The notes under the pieces are model-generated. The model saw only the letters and a program-made list of their open reading frames with translations. It searched no databases and was not told where the DNA came from. 64,000 nucleotides of DNA, from the NCBI RefSeq assembly GCF_009765965.1, contig NZ_LMUL01000014.1, positions 673,807-737,806 of the forward strand, read 5' to 3'. The DNA is from Caulobacter sp. S45 (GTDB taxonomy: Bacteria > Pseudomonadota > Alphaproteobacteria > Caulobacterales > Caulobacteraceae). This document shows positions 36,185 to 44,927 of the stretch, in pieces; position 1 is the stretch's first letter, and each line of letters starts with the position of its first letter. A program made the position numbers and the translations under genes.

Positions 36185-36303
36185 GAATCTCTGGGGGCTG
36201 TGGCCGGGCCGCCGATTCTAGCCCCGTACGGGAGCGCAAACCACCCTGAACGGCCGTCGAACACGAATGCTATCCGGAGCGGCGAGCCTTCCCCACTGCA
36301 CAC

Positions 36304-36336
36304 AGTCGGAAGGACCGCACCGCGATCCTTCCGACT
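36304..36336. terminator. Strong hairpin downstream of the S10 peptidase gene
   Basis: AGTCGGAAGGA, 11-base loop, TCCTTCCGACT: a perfect 11-pair stem starting 12 bases after the peptidase stop (minus strand). There is no long U run, so efficiency as an intrinsic terminator is uncertain. The surrounding gap 36185-36348 holds nothing else I can name. Confidence 0.5.
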
Positions 36337-36348
36337 TGGCGCACGGAC

Positions 36349-37968
36349 TCAGGTCCCCGGCGCCGCCTCGTCGTAGAAGTGGAGCAGATCGCGCTTCATC
36401 ACCTTCAGCGCTTCGGGGTTCAGATAGACCATGTGGCCGGACTGATAGTATTTGAACTCCAGGTTCTGCTGCAGGGTCTTGTTGATCTGCATGTGGGCGA
36501 GGTCGTACTCGGTGCCGCCGAACGGCGTGGCGAAGTCGAAATAGCCGTTCAGCGAGAGCACCTTCAGCGTCGGGTTCTGGCGCATGGCGGCGCCCAGGTC
36601 GAGCGCCAGGTCCGCCACCGCCGAGGCGCGACGGCCGCCCGGCGGATGATGCTTCCAGTCCCAGGCCGCGCTGATCACCGCGGAATAGTTCGGCCGGTAG
36701 ACCAGCTTGGTCTGGTAGTTCAGCTCGTCGCGCAGATAGCTGTTCATCAGGCCGAGATAGGCGCCGATGCTCTGGGTCCCGACCGGATCGTAGTCGACGT
36801 TCTCATTGCCGGTGTCGGGCTCGGTGCCCTTGAAGCGGGAGTCCAGCCGGCCGATCACCTCGCCCTGGTCGCGCAACAGCTCCGAACGGAACCGCCCGAG
36901 ATTCACCCGCAGGTCCGACTGCTTGATGAAGGCCGGCGACAGGCCGGTGAAGTAGCTCATCTTCTGGGCCACCTGATCCATCTCGGCCGGCGAGATGGTG
37001 TCGCCTTTGCCCAGCGCCAGCGCATAGGGGCCGCGCGCGAAGTCGCGGGCCTGCTGCACGAAGGCGTCGAGGTCGGCGGGGCGGTTCTGGATGCGGTTGT
37101 GATACCAGGCGGTGGCCGCATAGCTCGGCAGGAAGTTGATCTCGTTCTGATCGTAGCCCGCCTCGCGGGTGCCGAAGTTCAGGATCGAGGACAGCAGCAT
37201 GATCCCGTTCAGCTGCATCCCCTGCTCCTGCAACAGGTAGGACAGGCCGGCGGCGCGCGGGGTGCCGTAGCTTTCGCCGAAGATGAACTTGGGCGAGTTC
37301 CAGCGGTCGTTCATGGTGATGTAGCGGGTGATGCCGCGCGCGAAGGTGTCGATGTCCTGGTCGACGCCCCAGAACTTCTCGCCCTTAGTGTCGCCGAGCG
37401 GGCGCGACAGGCCGGTGCCGATGGCGTCGAGGAACACCAGGTCGCTGCGGTCGAGCAGGCTGCTCTCGTTGGGCACCAGGTGATAGGGCGCCGCCGGGGT
37501 GGGATCGGGCTGGTTGGTCTTCACCCGCACGGGGCCCAGCGAGCCCAGGTGGGTCCACATGCTGGACGAGCCGGGGCCGCCGTTGAACACGAAGGTCACG
37601 GGCCGGGTGGGCGAGCCGTGATGCTCGGCCACATAGGCGACGTAGAACATCGAGGCGACCGGCTTGCCGTCGTCGTCGCGGATGGTCAGCGTGCCGGCGG
37701 TGGCCTCGTAGGGGATGGTGCGGCCATCGATCACCGCGGTGTGGTGGGTGGTGCTGGCCGCTTCCTTGACCGGGGCGGAGACGTAGTCGGCGGGCGTGAT
37801 CTTGGACTCGGCCGCGTCCACGCCGCCCATTTCGTGATCGGCCATCGCCCCGTCGGGAGCGGCGGCGGACGCGCCGTGGCCGTGCGCCGGCTTGTCGGCG
37901 GCGAAGGCGGCCCCAGCCAGCGCGAGCGCGAGCACGTTGACCACGACAAAGCGCATAGGATTACGCAT
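36349..37968 (-). CDS. Secreted S10-family serine carboxypeptidase
   Basis: A 539-residue exported alpha/beta-hydrolase of the carboxypeptidase Y family, which removes C-terminal residues from peptides. A signal peptide (cut near AFAADK) is followed by a His/Ala-rich linker. The core has VFNGGPGSSSMWTHLGSLGPV (oxyanion hole), Ser233 in FGESYGTPRAAG, Asp478 in NGYFDFATPF and His512 in YQSGHMVY. I use the ATG at 37968, which has a GAGGGG site just upstream; a second ATG four codons on is possible. It stands alone. Confidence 0.93.
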   Translation of the reverse strand: MRNPMRFVVVNVLALALAGAAFAADKPAHGHGASAAAPDGAMADHEMGGVDAAESKITPADYVSAPVKEAASTTHHTAVIDGRTIPYEATAGTLTIRDDDGKPVASMFYVAYVAEHHGSPTRPVTFVFNGGPGSSSMWTHLGSLGPVRVKTNQPDPTPAAPYHLVPNESSLLDRSDLVFLDAIGTGLSRPLGDTKGEKFWGVDQDIDTFARGITRYITMNDRWNSPKFIFGESYGTPRAAGLSYLLQEQGMQLNGIMLLSSILNFGTREAGYDQNEINFLPSYAATAWYHNRIQNRPADLDAFVQQARDFARGPYALALGKGDTISPAEMDQVAQKMSYFTGLSPAFIKQSDLRVNLGRFRSELLRDQGEVIGRLDSRFKGTEPDTGNENVDYDPVGTQSIGAYLGLMNSYLRDELNYQTKLVYRPNYSAVISAAWDWKHHPPGGRRASAVADLALDLGAAMRQNPTLKVLSLNGYFDFATPFGGTEYDLAHMQINKTLQQNLEFKYYQSGHMVYLNPEALKVMKRDLLHFYDEAAPGT

Positions 37969-38383
37969 AGAGCCCCTCTGAAATCCACCCCTGGCCGTTT
38001 CGGCCGCATTCGGTATACGATCTGTGATCAGGTCGATCCGCAATGCAAGCGCGTCATGCGCGTTTTGGCGCAAGAACGGCGGCTCTGCTCGTTTTGTGTT
38101 CGCGCCGGCAGGTAAAGAGCGCGGATGGGTCGAGCACATTGCAAACCTGAAACGGTTTAAGCTCAGCCCATGGAGCGTCACAGTCGATCAATAGGCGCCC
38201 AGCCTGTTTGATTTTCTTGGCGCGGCCAGCCCTGATCTCATGCCGATGACGCAACACCCTGTTGCCCATACGCGAGAGCCTTTGTAAACGGACAGCCACG
38301 AAACCGATTTGACAGCGGCCCCGCAGGCTCGCCAACGTCCGCCGCGACCTTCCCGGGTCGTGCAGCCAAGTCGAGGATCGCCC
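37969..38383. other. Non-coding gap between divergent genes
   Basis: 415 bases between the carboxypeptidase and aldehyde dehydrogenase genes. It is less GC-rich than its flanks and must hold both promoters, but I see no repeat, clear hairpin or convincing small gene in it. Confidence 0.5.
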
Positions 38384-39907
38384 ATGAACGCCCCCTTCAA
38401 GACCGCTTCGGTGCGAGGCGATATCCATGCGCTGCTCGGCCGGCTGGGGGTGGCGTCGGGTCTGGTCACGGGCGGGAGCTTGGCGGCGCGCTCGCCCATC
38501 ACCGGGGAACAGGTGGCGGAGGTCCATGAGATCGACCCCGCCGCCGCAGCCGAGGCCATCGAACGCGCCCACCTGGCCTACCTGGCCTGGCGCAAGGTCC
38601 CTGCACCTCGGCGCGGCGAGTTGGTGCGCCTGCTGGGCGAAGAATTGCGCAGCCACAAGCAGGACCTGGGCGCCCTGGTGACGCTGGAGGCCGGCAAGAT
38701 CGTCTCCGAGGGCCTGGGCGAGGTGCAGGAGATGATCGACATCTGCGACTACGCGGTCGGCCTGTCGCGCCAGTTGTTCGGCCTGACCATCGCCACCGAG
38801 CGGCCCGAGCACCGGATGATGGAGACCTGGCGACCGCTGGGCGTGGTGGGGGTGATTTCGGCCTTCAACTTCCCGGTCGCGGTGTGGTCGTGGAATGCGG
38901 CCCTGGCCCTGGTCTGCGGCGACGCGGTGGTGTGGAAGCCGTCGGAAAAGACCCCGCTGACCGCGTTCGCCGTCCAGGCCCTGTTCGAACGCGCCGCCGC
39001 CCGCTTCGGGGCCGATGCGCCGGCCGACCTGTCGACCCTGCTGATCGGTGGGCGCGAGATCGGCGAGGCGCTGGTGGACCACCCCAAGGTCCCGCTGGTC
39101 TCGGCCACCGGCTCCACGGCCATGGGGCGGACGGTCGGGCCAAGGCTGGCGGCCCGGTTCGCGCGCGCCCTGCTGGAGCTCGGCGGCAACAACGCCGGGA
39201 TCGTCTGCCCCTCGGCCGACCTGGACCTGACCCTGAACGCGGTCGCCTTCTCCGCCATGGGCACGGCGGGACAGCGCTGCACCAGCCTGCGGCGGCTGTT
39301 CGTCCACGACGACGTCTACGACGCCTTCGTCCCTCGGCTGAAGGCGGCCTACGCCTCGATCACCGTGGGCGATCCGCGCGAGGCGGCGACGCTGGTGGGG
39401 CCGCTGATCGATGGAGAGGCGCTGGCGCGTATGGGCGCGGCGCTCGACACCGCCCGCGCCGCCGGCGGGACCATACATGGCGGCGAGCGGATCGAAGGTC
39501 CCGGCGCCTTGGTTCACCCAGCCCTGGTCGAGATGCCGGAACAAGCGGAAATCGTGCGCCAGGAGACCTTCGCACCGATCCTCTACGTCATGCGCTATCG
39601 CGACCTGGACCAGGCGATCGCCCTGCAGAACGACGTGACCCAAGGGCTGTCGTCCTGCATCTTCACCCTGAACCTGCGCGAGGCCGAGCGCTTCCTGTCG
39701 GCCGAGGGATCGGACTGCGGCATCGCCAACGTCAATATCGGGCCGTCGGGGGCTGAGATCGGCGGGGCGTTCGGCGGCGAGAAGGAAACCGGCGGCGGAC
39801 GGGAATCCGGATCGGACGCCTGGAAGACCTACATGCGTCGGGCTACCAATACGGTCAATTACGGCGCGCGCCTGCCGCTGGCCCAGGGCGTCAAGTTCGA
39901 CGTCTGA
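38384..39907 (+). CDS. L-2-aminoadipate-6-semialdehyde dehydrogenase (ALDH7-type)
   Basis: A 507-residue NAD-dependent aldehyde dehydrogenase. GVISAFNFPVAVWSWNAALALVCGDAVVWKPSEKTPLT (Rossmann part), catalytic Glu in LLELGGNNAGIV and Cys in MGTAGQRCTSLRRLFVH are all present. The ending GGAFGGEKETGGGRESGSDAWKTYMRRATNTVNYG is characteristic of the ALDH7A1/AmaB/Pcd group, which oxidises aminoadipate semialdehyde to 2-aminoadipate in lysine and pipecolate breakdown. The following gene (2-oxoadipate dioxygenase/decarboxylase) acts later in the same pathway and confirms the assignment. The ATG at 38384 is chosen because the sequence before it does not resemble the family. Confidence 0.9.
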   Translation: MNAPFKTASVRGDIHALLGRLGVASGLVTGGSLAARSPITGEQVAEVHEIDPAAAAEAIERAHLAYLAWRKVPAPRRGELVRLLGEELRSHKQDLGALVTLEAGKIVSEGLGEVQEMIDICDYAVGLSRQLFGLTIATERPEHRMMETWRPLGVVGVISAFNFPVAVWSWNAALALVCGDAVVWKPSEKTPLTAFAVQALFERAAARFGADAPADLSTLLIGGREIGEALVDHPKVPLVSATGSTAMGRTVGPRLAARFARALLELGGNNAGIVCPSADLDLTLNAVAFSAMGTAGQRCTSLRRLFVHDDVYDAFVPRLKAAYASITVGDPREAATLVGPLIDGEALARMGAALDTARAAGGTIHGGERIEGPGALVHPALVEMPEQAEIVRQETFAPILYVMRYRDLDQAIALQNDVTQGLSSCIFTLNLREAERFLSAEGSDCGIANVNIGPSGAEIGGAFGGEKETGGGRESGSDAWKTYMRRATNTVNYGARLPLAQGVKFDV

Positions 39908-39942
39908 GCCCCGCGCCCAACACGTATAGGGAAGTTCCATCG

Positions 39943-40959
39943 ATGACCGCTTCGAACCTGCATCGCCTGGTCGCCGCCACGCTCGCCCCCGCCGAGGCCG
40001 AGGCCGCCTTCGCCGTCCTGCGCATCGCCCCTGTATTGACCGATGAACATGGCCCCCGGGTTTCGCGCGCGGTCAGCGCCATGGCGCTGAACGTGGCGCT
40101 GTTCGCCGACCTGCTGCGCCGCGTGCCGACCGGGGCGGCCTATGTGGCCGACGTGCGGGCCGCAGGTGGCGAGGTGGTGTTCGATCACGGCGCGCTGCGC
40201 ACCATCCGGTTCGCCGAAGGGCCGACCGGAGCCCTGCCCGCCGGGCAGGACGCCTTCGTGCGGATGTTCGAGCCCCTGGGCTATCGTATGGCCGGCCTCT
40301 ATCCGCTCGACCGCCTAGGCATGACCGGCCGCGCCTACGCCCATATCGACCACCCCGAGGCGATCCCGCAGTTCTTCCTCAGCGAACTGCACGTGGAGCG
40401 GTTCTCGTCGGACTTCCAAGCCGCAGCCCACCGGGTGTTCGACAGCACCGCCGACAGCCTGGGCGCGAAGGCGCAGGCCCTGCTGGACCTGCTGCGCACG
40501 CACGGCGACGCGCCCTACGACGTGGTGGCCGAAAGCCTGCCGGCCCTGGTCTCGGCCTTCGGTCGCCACCACCACGAGCCCGCGCTGGCGGACTATCGCC
40601 TGCTGCTGGCGGAATCGGCCGAGGCGGCCTGGATCGCCACCGAGGGCGCGGCCTTCAACCACGCCACCGACCGGGTGCCCGACGTAGAGGCGCTGGCCGC
40701 CGAGCAGCGCCGCCTGGGTCGGCCGATCAAGGATACGGTGGAGGTGTCGGGCTCGGGCCGTGTGCGCCAGACCGCCTTCAAAGCCGATCCGGTCGTGCGC
40801 GCCTTTCGTCAAGACGGTGGCGGCAGAACCGAGCTGAGCGTGCCCGGCTCCTTCTACGAGTTCATCAGCCGCCAGCCGCTGGAGAGCGCGGGCCTGGACC
40901 TGGCCTTCGATAGCAGCAACGCCCAGGGCATCTTCAAGATGACCGCCGCGGGAACCTGA
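39943..40959 (+). CDS. hglS: 2-oxoadipate dioxygenase/decarboxylase (HglS, DUF1338)
   Basis: A 338-residue non-heme iron enzyme that turns 2-oxoadipate into D-2-hydroxyglutarate with O2 and loss of CO2. The family motifs are clear: FDHGALRTIRF (iron-binding His), LGYRMAGLYPLDRLGMTGRAYAHID, FFLSELHVERFS, TEGAAFNHATDRVPDVEAL and VPGSFYEFISRQ. It lies 35 bases after the aminoadipate-semialdehyde dehydrogenase gene in the same direction. The transaminase linking the two steps is not in the window. Confidence 0.93.
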   Translation: MTASNLHRLVAATLAPAEAEAAFAVLRIAPVLTDEHGPRVSRAVSAMALNVALFADLLRRVPTGAAYVADVRAAGGEVVFDHGALRTIRFAEGPTGALPAGQDAFVRMFEPLGYRMAGLYPLDRLGMTGRAYAHIDHPEAIPQFFLSELHVERFSSDFQAAAHRVFDSTADSLGAKAQALLDLLRTHGDAPYDVVAESLPALVSAFGRHHHEPALADYRLLLAESAEAAWIATEGAAFNHATDRVPDVEALAAEQRRLGRPIKDTVEVSGSGRVRQTAFKADPVVRAFRQDGGGRTELSVPGSFYEFISRQPLESAGLDLAFDSSNAQGIFKMTAAGT

Positions 40960-41056
40960 CCCCGCCCAAGGCGCCGCGGCGAACCTTTCGTCTCGGCCGC
41001 CTTGTAGTTGCGAATGAGATGCAATAGGAGATTTGCTTGATTTCCGAGGGATGGTC

Positions 41057-41974
41057 ATGAGAACGAAGGCTCTGGGCGCAGCCGCCGCTGCGGTTTCGGC
41101 GCTGGCGCTAGGTGCGCCCCAGGCCGCTCTGGCCCACACGCCCTATCTGCTGCCCAACGCCTTCGACGCCGAGCGGGACCACGTCACCCTGCAAGGCGCG
41201 CTGACCGAGGACGACTACTTCAATCCCGACATCGCGCTACGCACCTCGACCTATGTCGAGACCATCCCCAGCGGCGAGCACAGGGAGATCGCCCCGGCCA
41301 TGGTGCTGAAGGATATGGCGGTGATGGAGGCGCCGCTGCCGGATACGGGCACCTATCGCTTCTCCACCGGCGCCTATGTGGCCCGCAGCGTGAAGATGGT
41401 CCAGGTCGGGGGTCGCTGGCTGATGGTGCGTGCGCCGGGCGGTCGCGCGAGACCTGAGGCCGACCACGCCGCCTCAGCCGACATCGCTCAGCCCAAGCCC
41501 GATCATGCGCACGAACACAAGGACGAAGACGGCCCACCCGCGATCGCCCCCGCCGACGTGCCCGCCGACGCCAAGACCGTCCAGGTCGAGAACATCCAGA
41601 CGGCGGAGACCTATGTCTCCAAGGGCGCGCCCACCGAGGCGGCGCTTCGTCCCTCGGGCAAGGGGTTCGAGCTTAAGCCAGTGACCCATCCGAACTCGAT
41701 CTATGTCGACCAGGGCTTCGCCTTCCAACTGCTGGTCGACGGGGCGCCCGCCGCCGACGTGGGGGTGAGCGTTTACCGATCCGGCGACGTCTACGACGAG
41801 CACAAGGTCATGGCCGAGATGAAGACCGACGCCAAGGGCGGCGCGAAGATCGGCTTCGACCGGCCGGGCGTCTACCTGCTGACCGCCCACTACCCCGCCG
41901 GCGGCCATACGCCGGACGCCGCGCCCACGGCCAGAAACTACGTCTACAGCCTGACCTTCGAAGTCACGCGCTAA
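41057..41974 (+). CDS. DUF4198 domain periplasmic protein
   Basis: A 305-residue exported protein with a signal peptide cut near AALA-HTPYL, after which the sequence HTPYLLPN matches the start of the mature DUF4198 family (often with a metal-binding N-terminal His). A His/Asp/Glu-rich stretch (KPDHAHEHKDEDG, about residue 160) may bind metal. The C-terminal half is a carboxypeptidase-regulatory-like beta-sandwich (FAFQLLVDGAPAADVGVSVYRSGD, GVYLLTAHYP). The ATG at 41057 has a GAGGG site upstream. The ApbE-DUF2271 gene follows after 14 bases. Confidence 0.85.
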   Translation: MRTKALGAAAAAVSALALGAPQAALAHTPYLLPNAFDAERDHVTLQGALTEDDYFNPDIALRTSTYVETIPSGEHREIAPAMVLKDMAVMEAPLPDTGTYRFSTGAYVARSVKMVQVGGRWLMVRAPGGRARPEADHAASADIAQPKPDHAHEHKDEDGPPAIAPADVPADAKTVQVENIQTAETYVSKGAPTEAALRPSGKGFELKPVTHPNSIYVDQGFAFQLLVDGAPAADVGVSVYRSGDVYDEHKVMAEMKTDAKGGAKIGFDRPGVYLLTAHYPAGGHTPDAAPTARNYVYSLTFEVTR

Positions 41975-41988
41975 GCCCGGAGCCGTCC

Positions 41989-43506
41989 ATGCGATCCCTT
42001 CCCTCCTGGCTGGCGGCCGGCGTCGCCGGCGCCGCCCTGCTGGCTCCGGCTACGGCCGCTCACGCCGCGCCTTATCGCTTCCACTTCGACCATGTGCTGG
42101 GGACATCGCTGGATGTCACCGCCATGGCGGGGAACGAGGCTGCGGCCCTGACCGCCCTGACGGCGGCGAAAGCCGAGATCACCCGCCTCGAGGGCCTGCT
42201 GAGCGCCTGGCGTCCGGATGCCGAACTCGCGCGGCTGAACGAAGGCGAAACGACCCAGGTGTCGCCGGAGCTGTACGAGGTGCTGACCCGCTGCGAGGCA
42301 TGGCGGCAGACCACCGGCGGGGCGTTCGACTGCCGCATGGGCGGGCCGCTCCAACTCTGGCGTGGTGCAGAGGCTACAGGTGAAGCAATCGACCGCGACG
42401 CCTTGCGAACGTCCGTGTCCACCGCCCAATCCGACATCGGGTTCGAACCGGGCGAACGGCAGGTGCGCCGTCCGGACGGCGTGCGCCTCACCATCGACGG
42501 CATGGCCAAGGGCTACATCATCGACGCGGCGATGCGGGCGGCCAAGCGCGCCAGCCCGAGCCTCGCCGGCATGATGATCGATATCGGCGGCGACCTGCGC
42601 TGCTGGGGCCGCGCGCCCGAAGCGGCCGGCTGGCGCGTCGGCGTGGCGGCGACGGGAGATGCGGACAACGCCAGCCCGCCCCTGCTGCTGCGCATCGCCG
42701 ACCGGGCGGTGGCGTCGAGCGGTCGTGGCCAGCGCGACCTCGCCATCCAAGGCTGCGCGGCGTCCTACACCCTGTCCCCGGACTCCGGTGCGCCGGTGGA
42801 AGGCGTGACGCGCGCGGTGGTGGTCGCCCGTTCCGCCGCCGACGCCGACGCGCTGGCCACCGCCTTCATGGCCATGGAGCCTAGGCAGGCCTTGGCGTTG
42901 GCGAACCGGCTCGACGGCGTCGAGGCCCTGGTGACGCGCGCAGACGGCGTGCAGTACGCCTCCGACGCCTGGAGCGCCGCCGTCGAGCAAGCCCGCCAGC
43001 CACACCTGGTTCCGGCGTCGCTGACCACCATGGTCGCGGGCGAAGCCGCAGCCGCCGGCGCGGCGCGGGGCTTCGAGCTGGACCTGACCTACCAGGTGCC
43101 CAAGATCGAGGCCGATCCCTATCACGCCCCCTATGTGGTGGCCTGGATCACCGACGCCGACCACAAGCTGATGCGCACGATCCTGCTGCTGGGCCAGAAG
43201 CCCCGCTGGGTCCCGGAGAACTATGTCTGGTGGCGCCGCTACGGCCGCGAGACGCCCAATGTCGTCGACGCCATGGCCAAGCCGACCCGCCTGCCCGGCC
43301 GCTATACCGCGCACTGGGACGGCAAGGATGAGGCCGGCCACCTCGTCGCGCCCGGCCGTTACATCGTCCACATCGAGGCTTCGCGCGAAAAGGGCGGCCA
43401 CAGCTATGAGACGCTCGATATCGAGGTCGGCGGCTCGGGTGTGAAGTCCAGCCCGGCCAAGGACGAACTGGGCGCGCTGGACCTGCGCTACGGACCCGCG
43501 AAGTGA
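41989..43506 (+). CDS. FAD:protein FMN transferase (ApbE) fused to a DUF2271 domain
   Basis: A 505-residue exported protein. After a signal peptide (cut near AHA-A), residues of about 30-325 form an ApbE domain (HVLGTSLDVTAMAG, RLEGLLSAWRPDAELARLN, TIDGMAKGYIIDAAM, MIDIGGDLRCWG, TRAVVVARSAADADALATAFMAM), which attaches FMN from FAD to Ser/Thr of target proteins outside the cytoplasm. Residues of about 340-490 are a DUF2271 domain (PYVVAWITDADHKLMRTILLLGQKPRWVPENYVWWRRYG, PGRYTAHWDGKDEAG). The stop overlaps the GTG start of the PepSY gene. The operon looks like a flavin-based electron-transfer module. Confidence 0.9.
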   Translation: MRSLPSWLAAGVAGAALLAPATAAHAAPYRFHFDHVLGTSLDVTAMAGNEAAALTALTAAKAEITRLEGLLSAWRPDAELARLNEGETTQVSPELYEVLTRCEAWRQTTGGAFDCRMGGPLQLWRGAEATGEAIDRDALRTSVSTAQSDIGFEPGERQVRRPDGVRLTIDGMAKGYIIDAAMRAAKRASPSLAGMMIDIGGDLRCWGRAPEAAGWRVGVAATGDADNASPPLLLRIADRAVASSGRGQRDLAIQGCAASYTLSPDSGAPVEGVTRAVVVARSAADADALATAFMAMEPRQALALANRLDGVEALVTRADGVQYASDAWSAAVEQARQPHLVPASLTTMVAGEAAAAGAARGFELDLTYQVPKIEADPYHAPYVVAWITDADHKLMRTILLLGQKPRWVPENYVWWRRYGRETPNVVDAMAKPTRLPGRYTAHWDGKDEAGHLVAPGRYIVHIEASREKGGHSYETLDIEVGGSGVKSSPAKDELGALDLRYGPAK

Positions 43507-44174
43507 GCATCCACGAGCGTATCTCCGCGCTGAAGGTCCGCGGCCCATCGCCGGACAAGCGCGGAAACGCCAAGGCCTGGCGGTTCGATAGGGGCGCCTT
43601 CTATCGCACGTGCCGGATGCTGCACGCCTATCTGTCGGCCTTCGCCTTCCTGGCGCTGATCTTCTTCGCCTTCACCGGCCTGCTGCTCGATCACCCCAAC
43701 TGGCTGCAGGGCAAGGCCAGGGACCGGGACGTGAAGCTCACGCTCCCTCCCGCCATCCTCGCCGCCGCCCAGCACGCCCCCGACCCGTCCGCCGCGCTGT
43801 CCGCAGCTGTGGCTCGGCGCACGACAATGATCGGCGTCTACAAGAGCGGGGAGATCGAGGACGGCCAGGCCAACCTGCGGCTGGAAGGCGTGAAGGGTTC
43901 ATCCACCGTGCTGGTCGACCTAAAGAGCGGCGAGGCGGACGTGACGGTGGAGCGCGCGACCGCCACCTCGGTGATCGAAGACCTGCATCGGGGCAAGAAC
44001 GCCAGCGTCGCCTGGCGAGCTGTGATCGACGTGTCGGCCATCGTGATCCTGGCCCTGTCGCTGATCGGCTACGTGCTGTTCTTCAGCCTCCGCTTCCGGC
44101 TGCGCACGAGCCTGATCCTCACGGCAGTGAGTCTCGGGACGCTGCTGGCGATCTTCCTGTTCCTGACGCCGTAA
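43503..44174 (+). CDS. PepSY-associated membrane protein
   Basis: A 223-residue protein with one helix near residue 45 (LHAYLSAFAFLALIFFAFTGLLLDHPNWL, including a possible heme-ligand His), a periplasmic PepSY-like domain, and two helices at the end (SAIVILALSLIGYVLFFSL and LILTAVSLGTLLAIFLFL). This is the short type of PepSY_TM ferric-reductase-like protein. GTG start overlapping the ApbE-DUF2271 stop. It would carry electrons across the membrane for the preceding periplasmic proteins, perhaps to reduce ferric complexes imported by the nearby receptor; that is inference. Confidence 0.83.
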   Translation: MSIHERISALKVRGPSPDKRGNAKAWRFDRGAFYRTCRMLHAYLSAFAFLALIFFAFTGLLLDHPNWLQGKARDRDVKLTLPPAILAAAQHAPDPSAALSAAVARRTTMIGVYKSGEIEDGQANLRLEGVKGSSTVLVDLKSGEADVTVERATATSVIEDLHRGKNASVAWRAVIDVSAIVILALSLIGYVLFFSLRFRLRTSLILTAVSLGTLLAIFLFLTP

Positions 44175-44190
44175 TCCCTTCTCCCGCAAG
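44167..44190. terminator. Hairpin between convergent PepSY and hydroxylase genes
   Basis: CCTTCTCC, short loop, GGAGAGAAGG: an imperfect stem in the 33-base gap between two convergent genes. There is no clear U run, so the call rests on position and pairing only. Confidence 0.35.
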
Positions 44191-44207
44191 GAGAGAAGGA
44201 GACGCGC

Positions 44208-44888
44208 CTACACCTCCGCCCACATCCTGAGCAGGTTGTGATACGTCGCCGTCAGCCCCAGCACAGCGGAATGCTCGTCGCCTAGAGCCAGACGGGTCTC
44301 GCGGATGGCGTTGTCCATCCGGTGCAGCAGGGCGCGCTGGCCGTCGTCCTTGACCATCGACTGGACCCAGAAGAACGAAGCCCAGCGGCTACCACGCGTG
44401 ATCGGGTTCACCCGATGCAGGCTGGAGGCGGGGTAGAGCACCATGTCCCCTGCGTCGAACTTGACGCTCTGCTCGCCGTAGCTGTCCTCGATCACCAACT
44501 CCCCACCGTCGTAGTCTTCGGGCGGAGTCAGAAACAGGGTGCAGGACAGGTCCGTCCTCACCCTGAGGCCGCCCGGCGCGAAGCGGATGGAATTGTCCAC
44601 GTGGGCGCCGAACCCCATCCCCTCGTCGTAGCGGTTGAACAGCGGCGGGAAGACCCGGAACGGCAGGGCCGCGGACACGAAGGTCTCGTTGCGCCCGAGG
44701 GCCGTCAGCACGGTTTGGCCAAGCTCCCGGGCCATCGGATCATCCTCCGGAACCTGCAGATTCCGCTTGGCCAGCGCCGATTGGGCGCCGGCGGTGACAC
44801 GCCCGTCCACCCACCCTCCCGCACCCAGAGCGGCGCGGAACGCCTCCACCTGCAGAGGGGTCAGCACCTCCTGAACGCGGACCAGCAT
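44208..44888 (-). CDS. PKHD-type Fe(II)/2-oxoglutarate-dependent hydroxylase (PiuC/YbiX family)
   Basis: A 226-residue dioxygenase. Iron ligands: the HxD of [11 protein letters not shown] and the His of [25 protein letters not shown], followed by the 2-oxoglutarate-binding Arg. [37 protein letters not shown] is typical. Members are nearly always encoded next to iron-siderophore receptors and are induced by iron limitation; the exact substrate is unknown. It lies 39 bases after the TonB receptor and is probably co-transcribed with it. Confidence 0.93.
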   Translation of the reverse strand: MLVRVQEVLTPLQVEAFRAALGAGGWVDGRVTAGAQSALAKRNLQVPEDDPMARELGQTVLTALGRNETFVSAALPFRVFPPLFNRYDEGMGFGAHVDNSIRFAPGGLRVRTDLSCTLFLTPPEDYDGGELVIEDSYGEQSVKFDAGDMVLYPASSLHRVNPITRGSRWASFFWVQSMVKDDGQRALLHRMDNAIRETRLALGDEHSAVLGLTATYHNLLRMWAEV

Positions 44889-44927
44889 GAACCTTCGCTT
44901 CCTTCAGGCTTCCGACAGAGGCCGGCT

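Noticed and set aside
38054..39940. Long minus-strand open frame opposite the aldehyde dehydrogenase
   Set aside because: It is arginine/glycine/histidine-rich without motifs, while the plus strand has a complete, motif-rich dehydrogenase.
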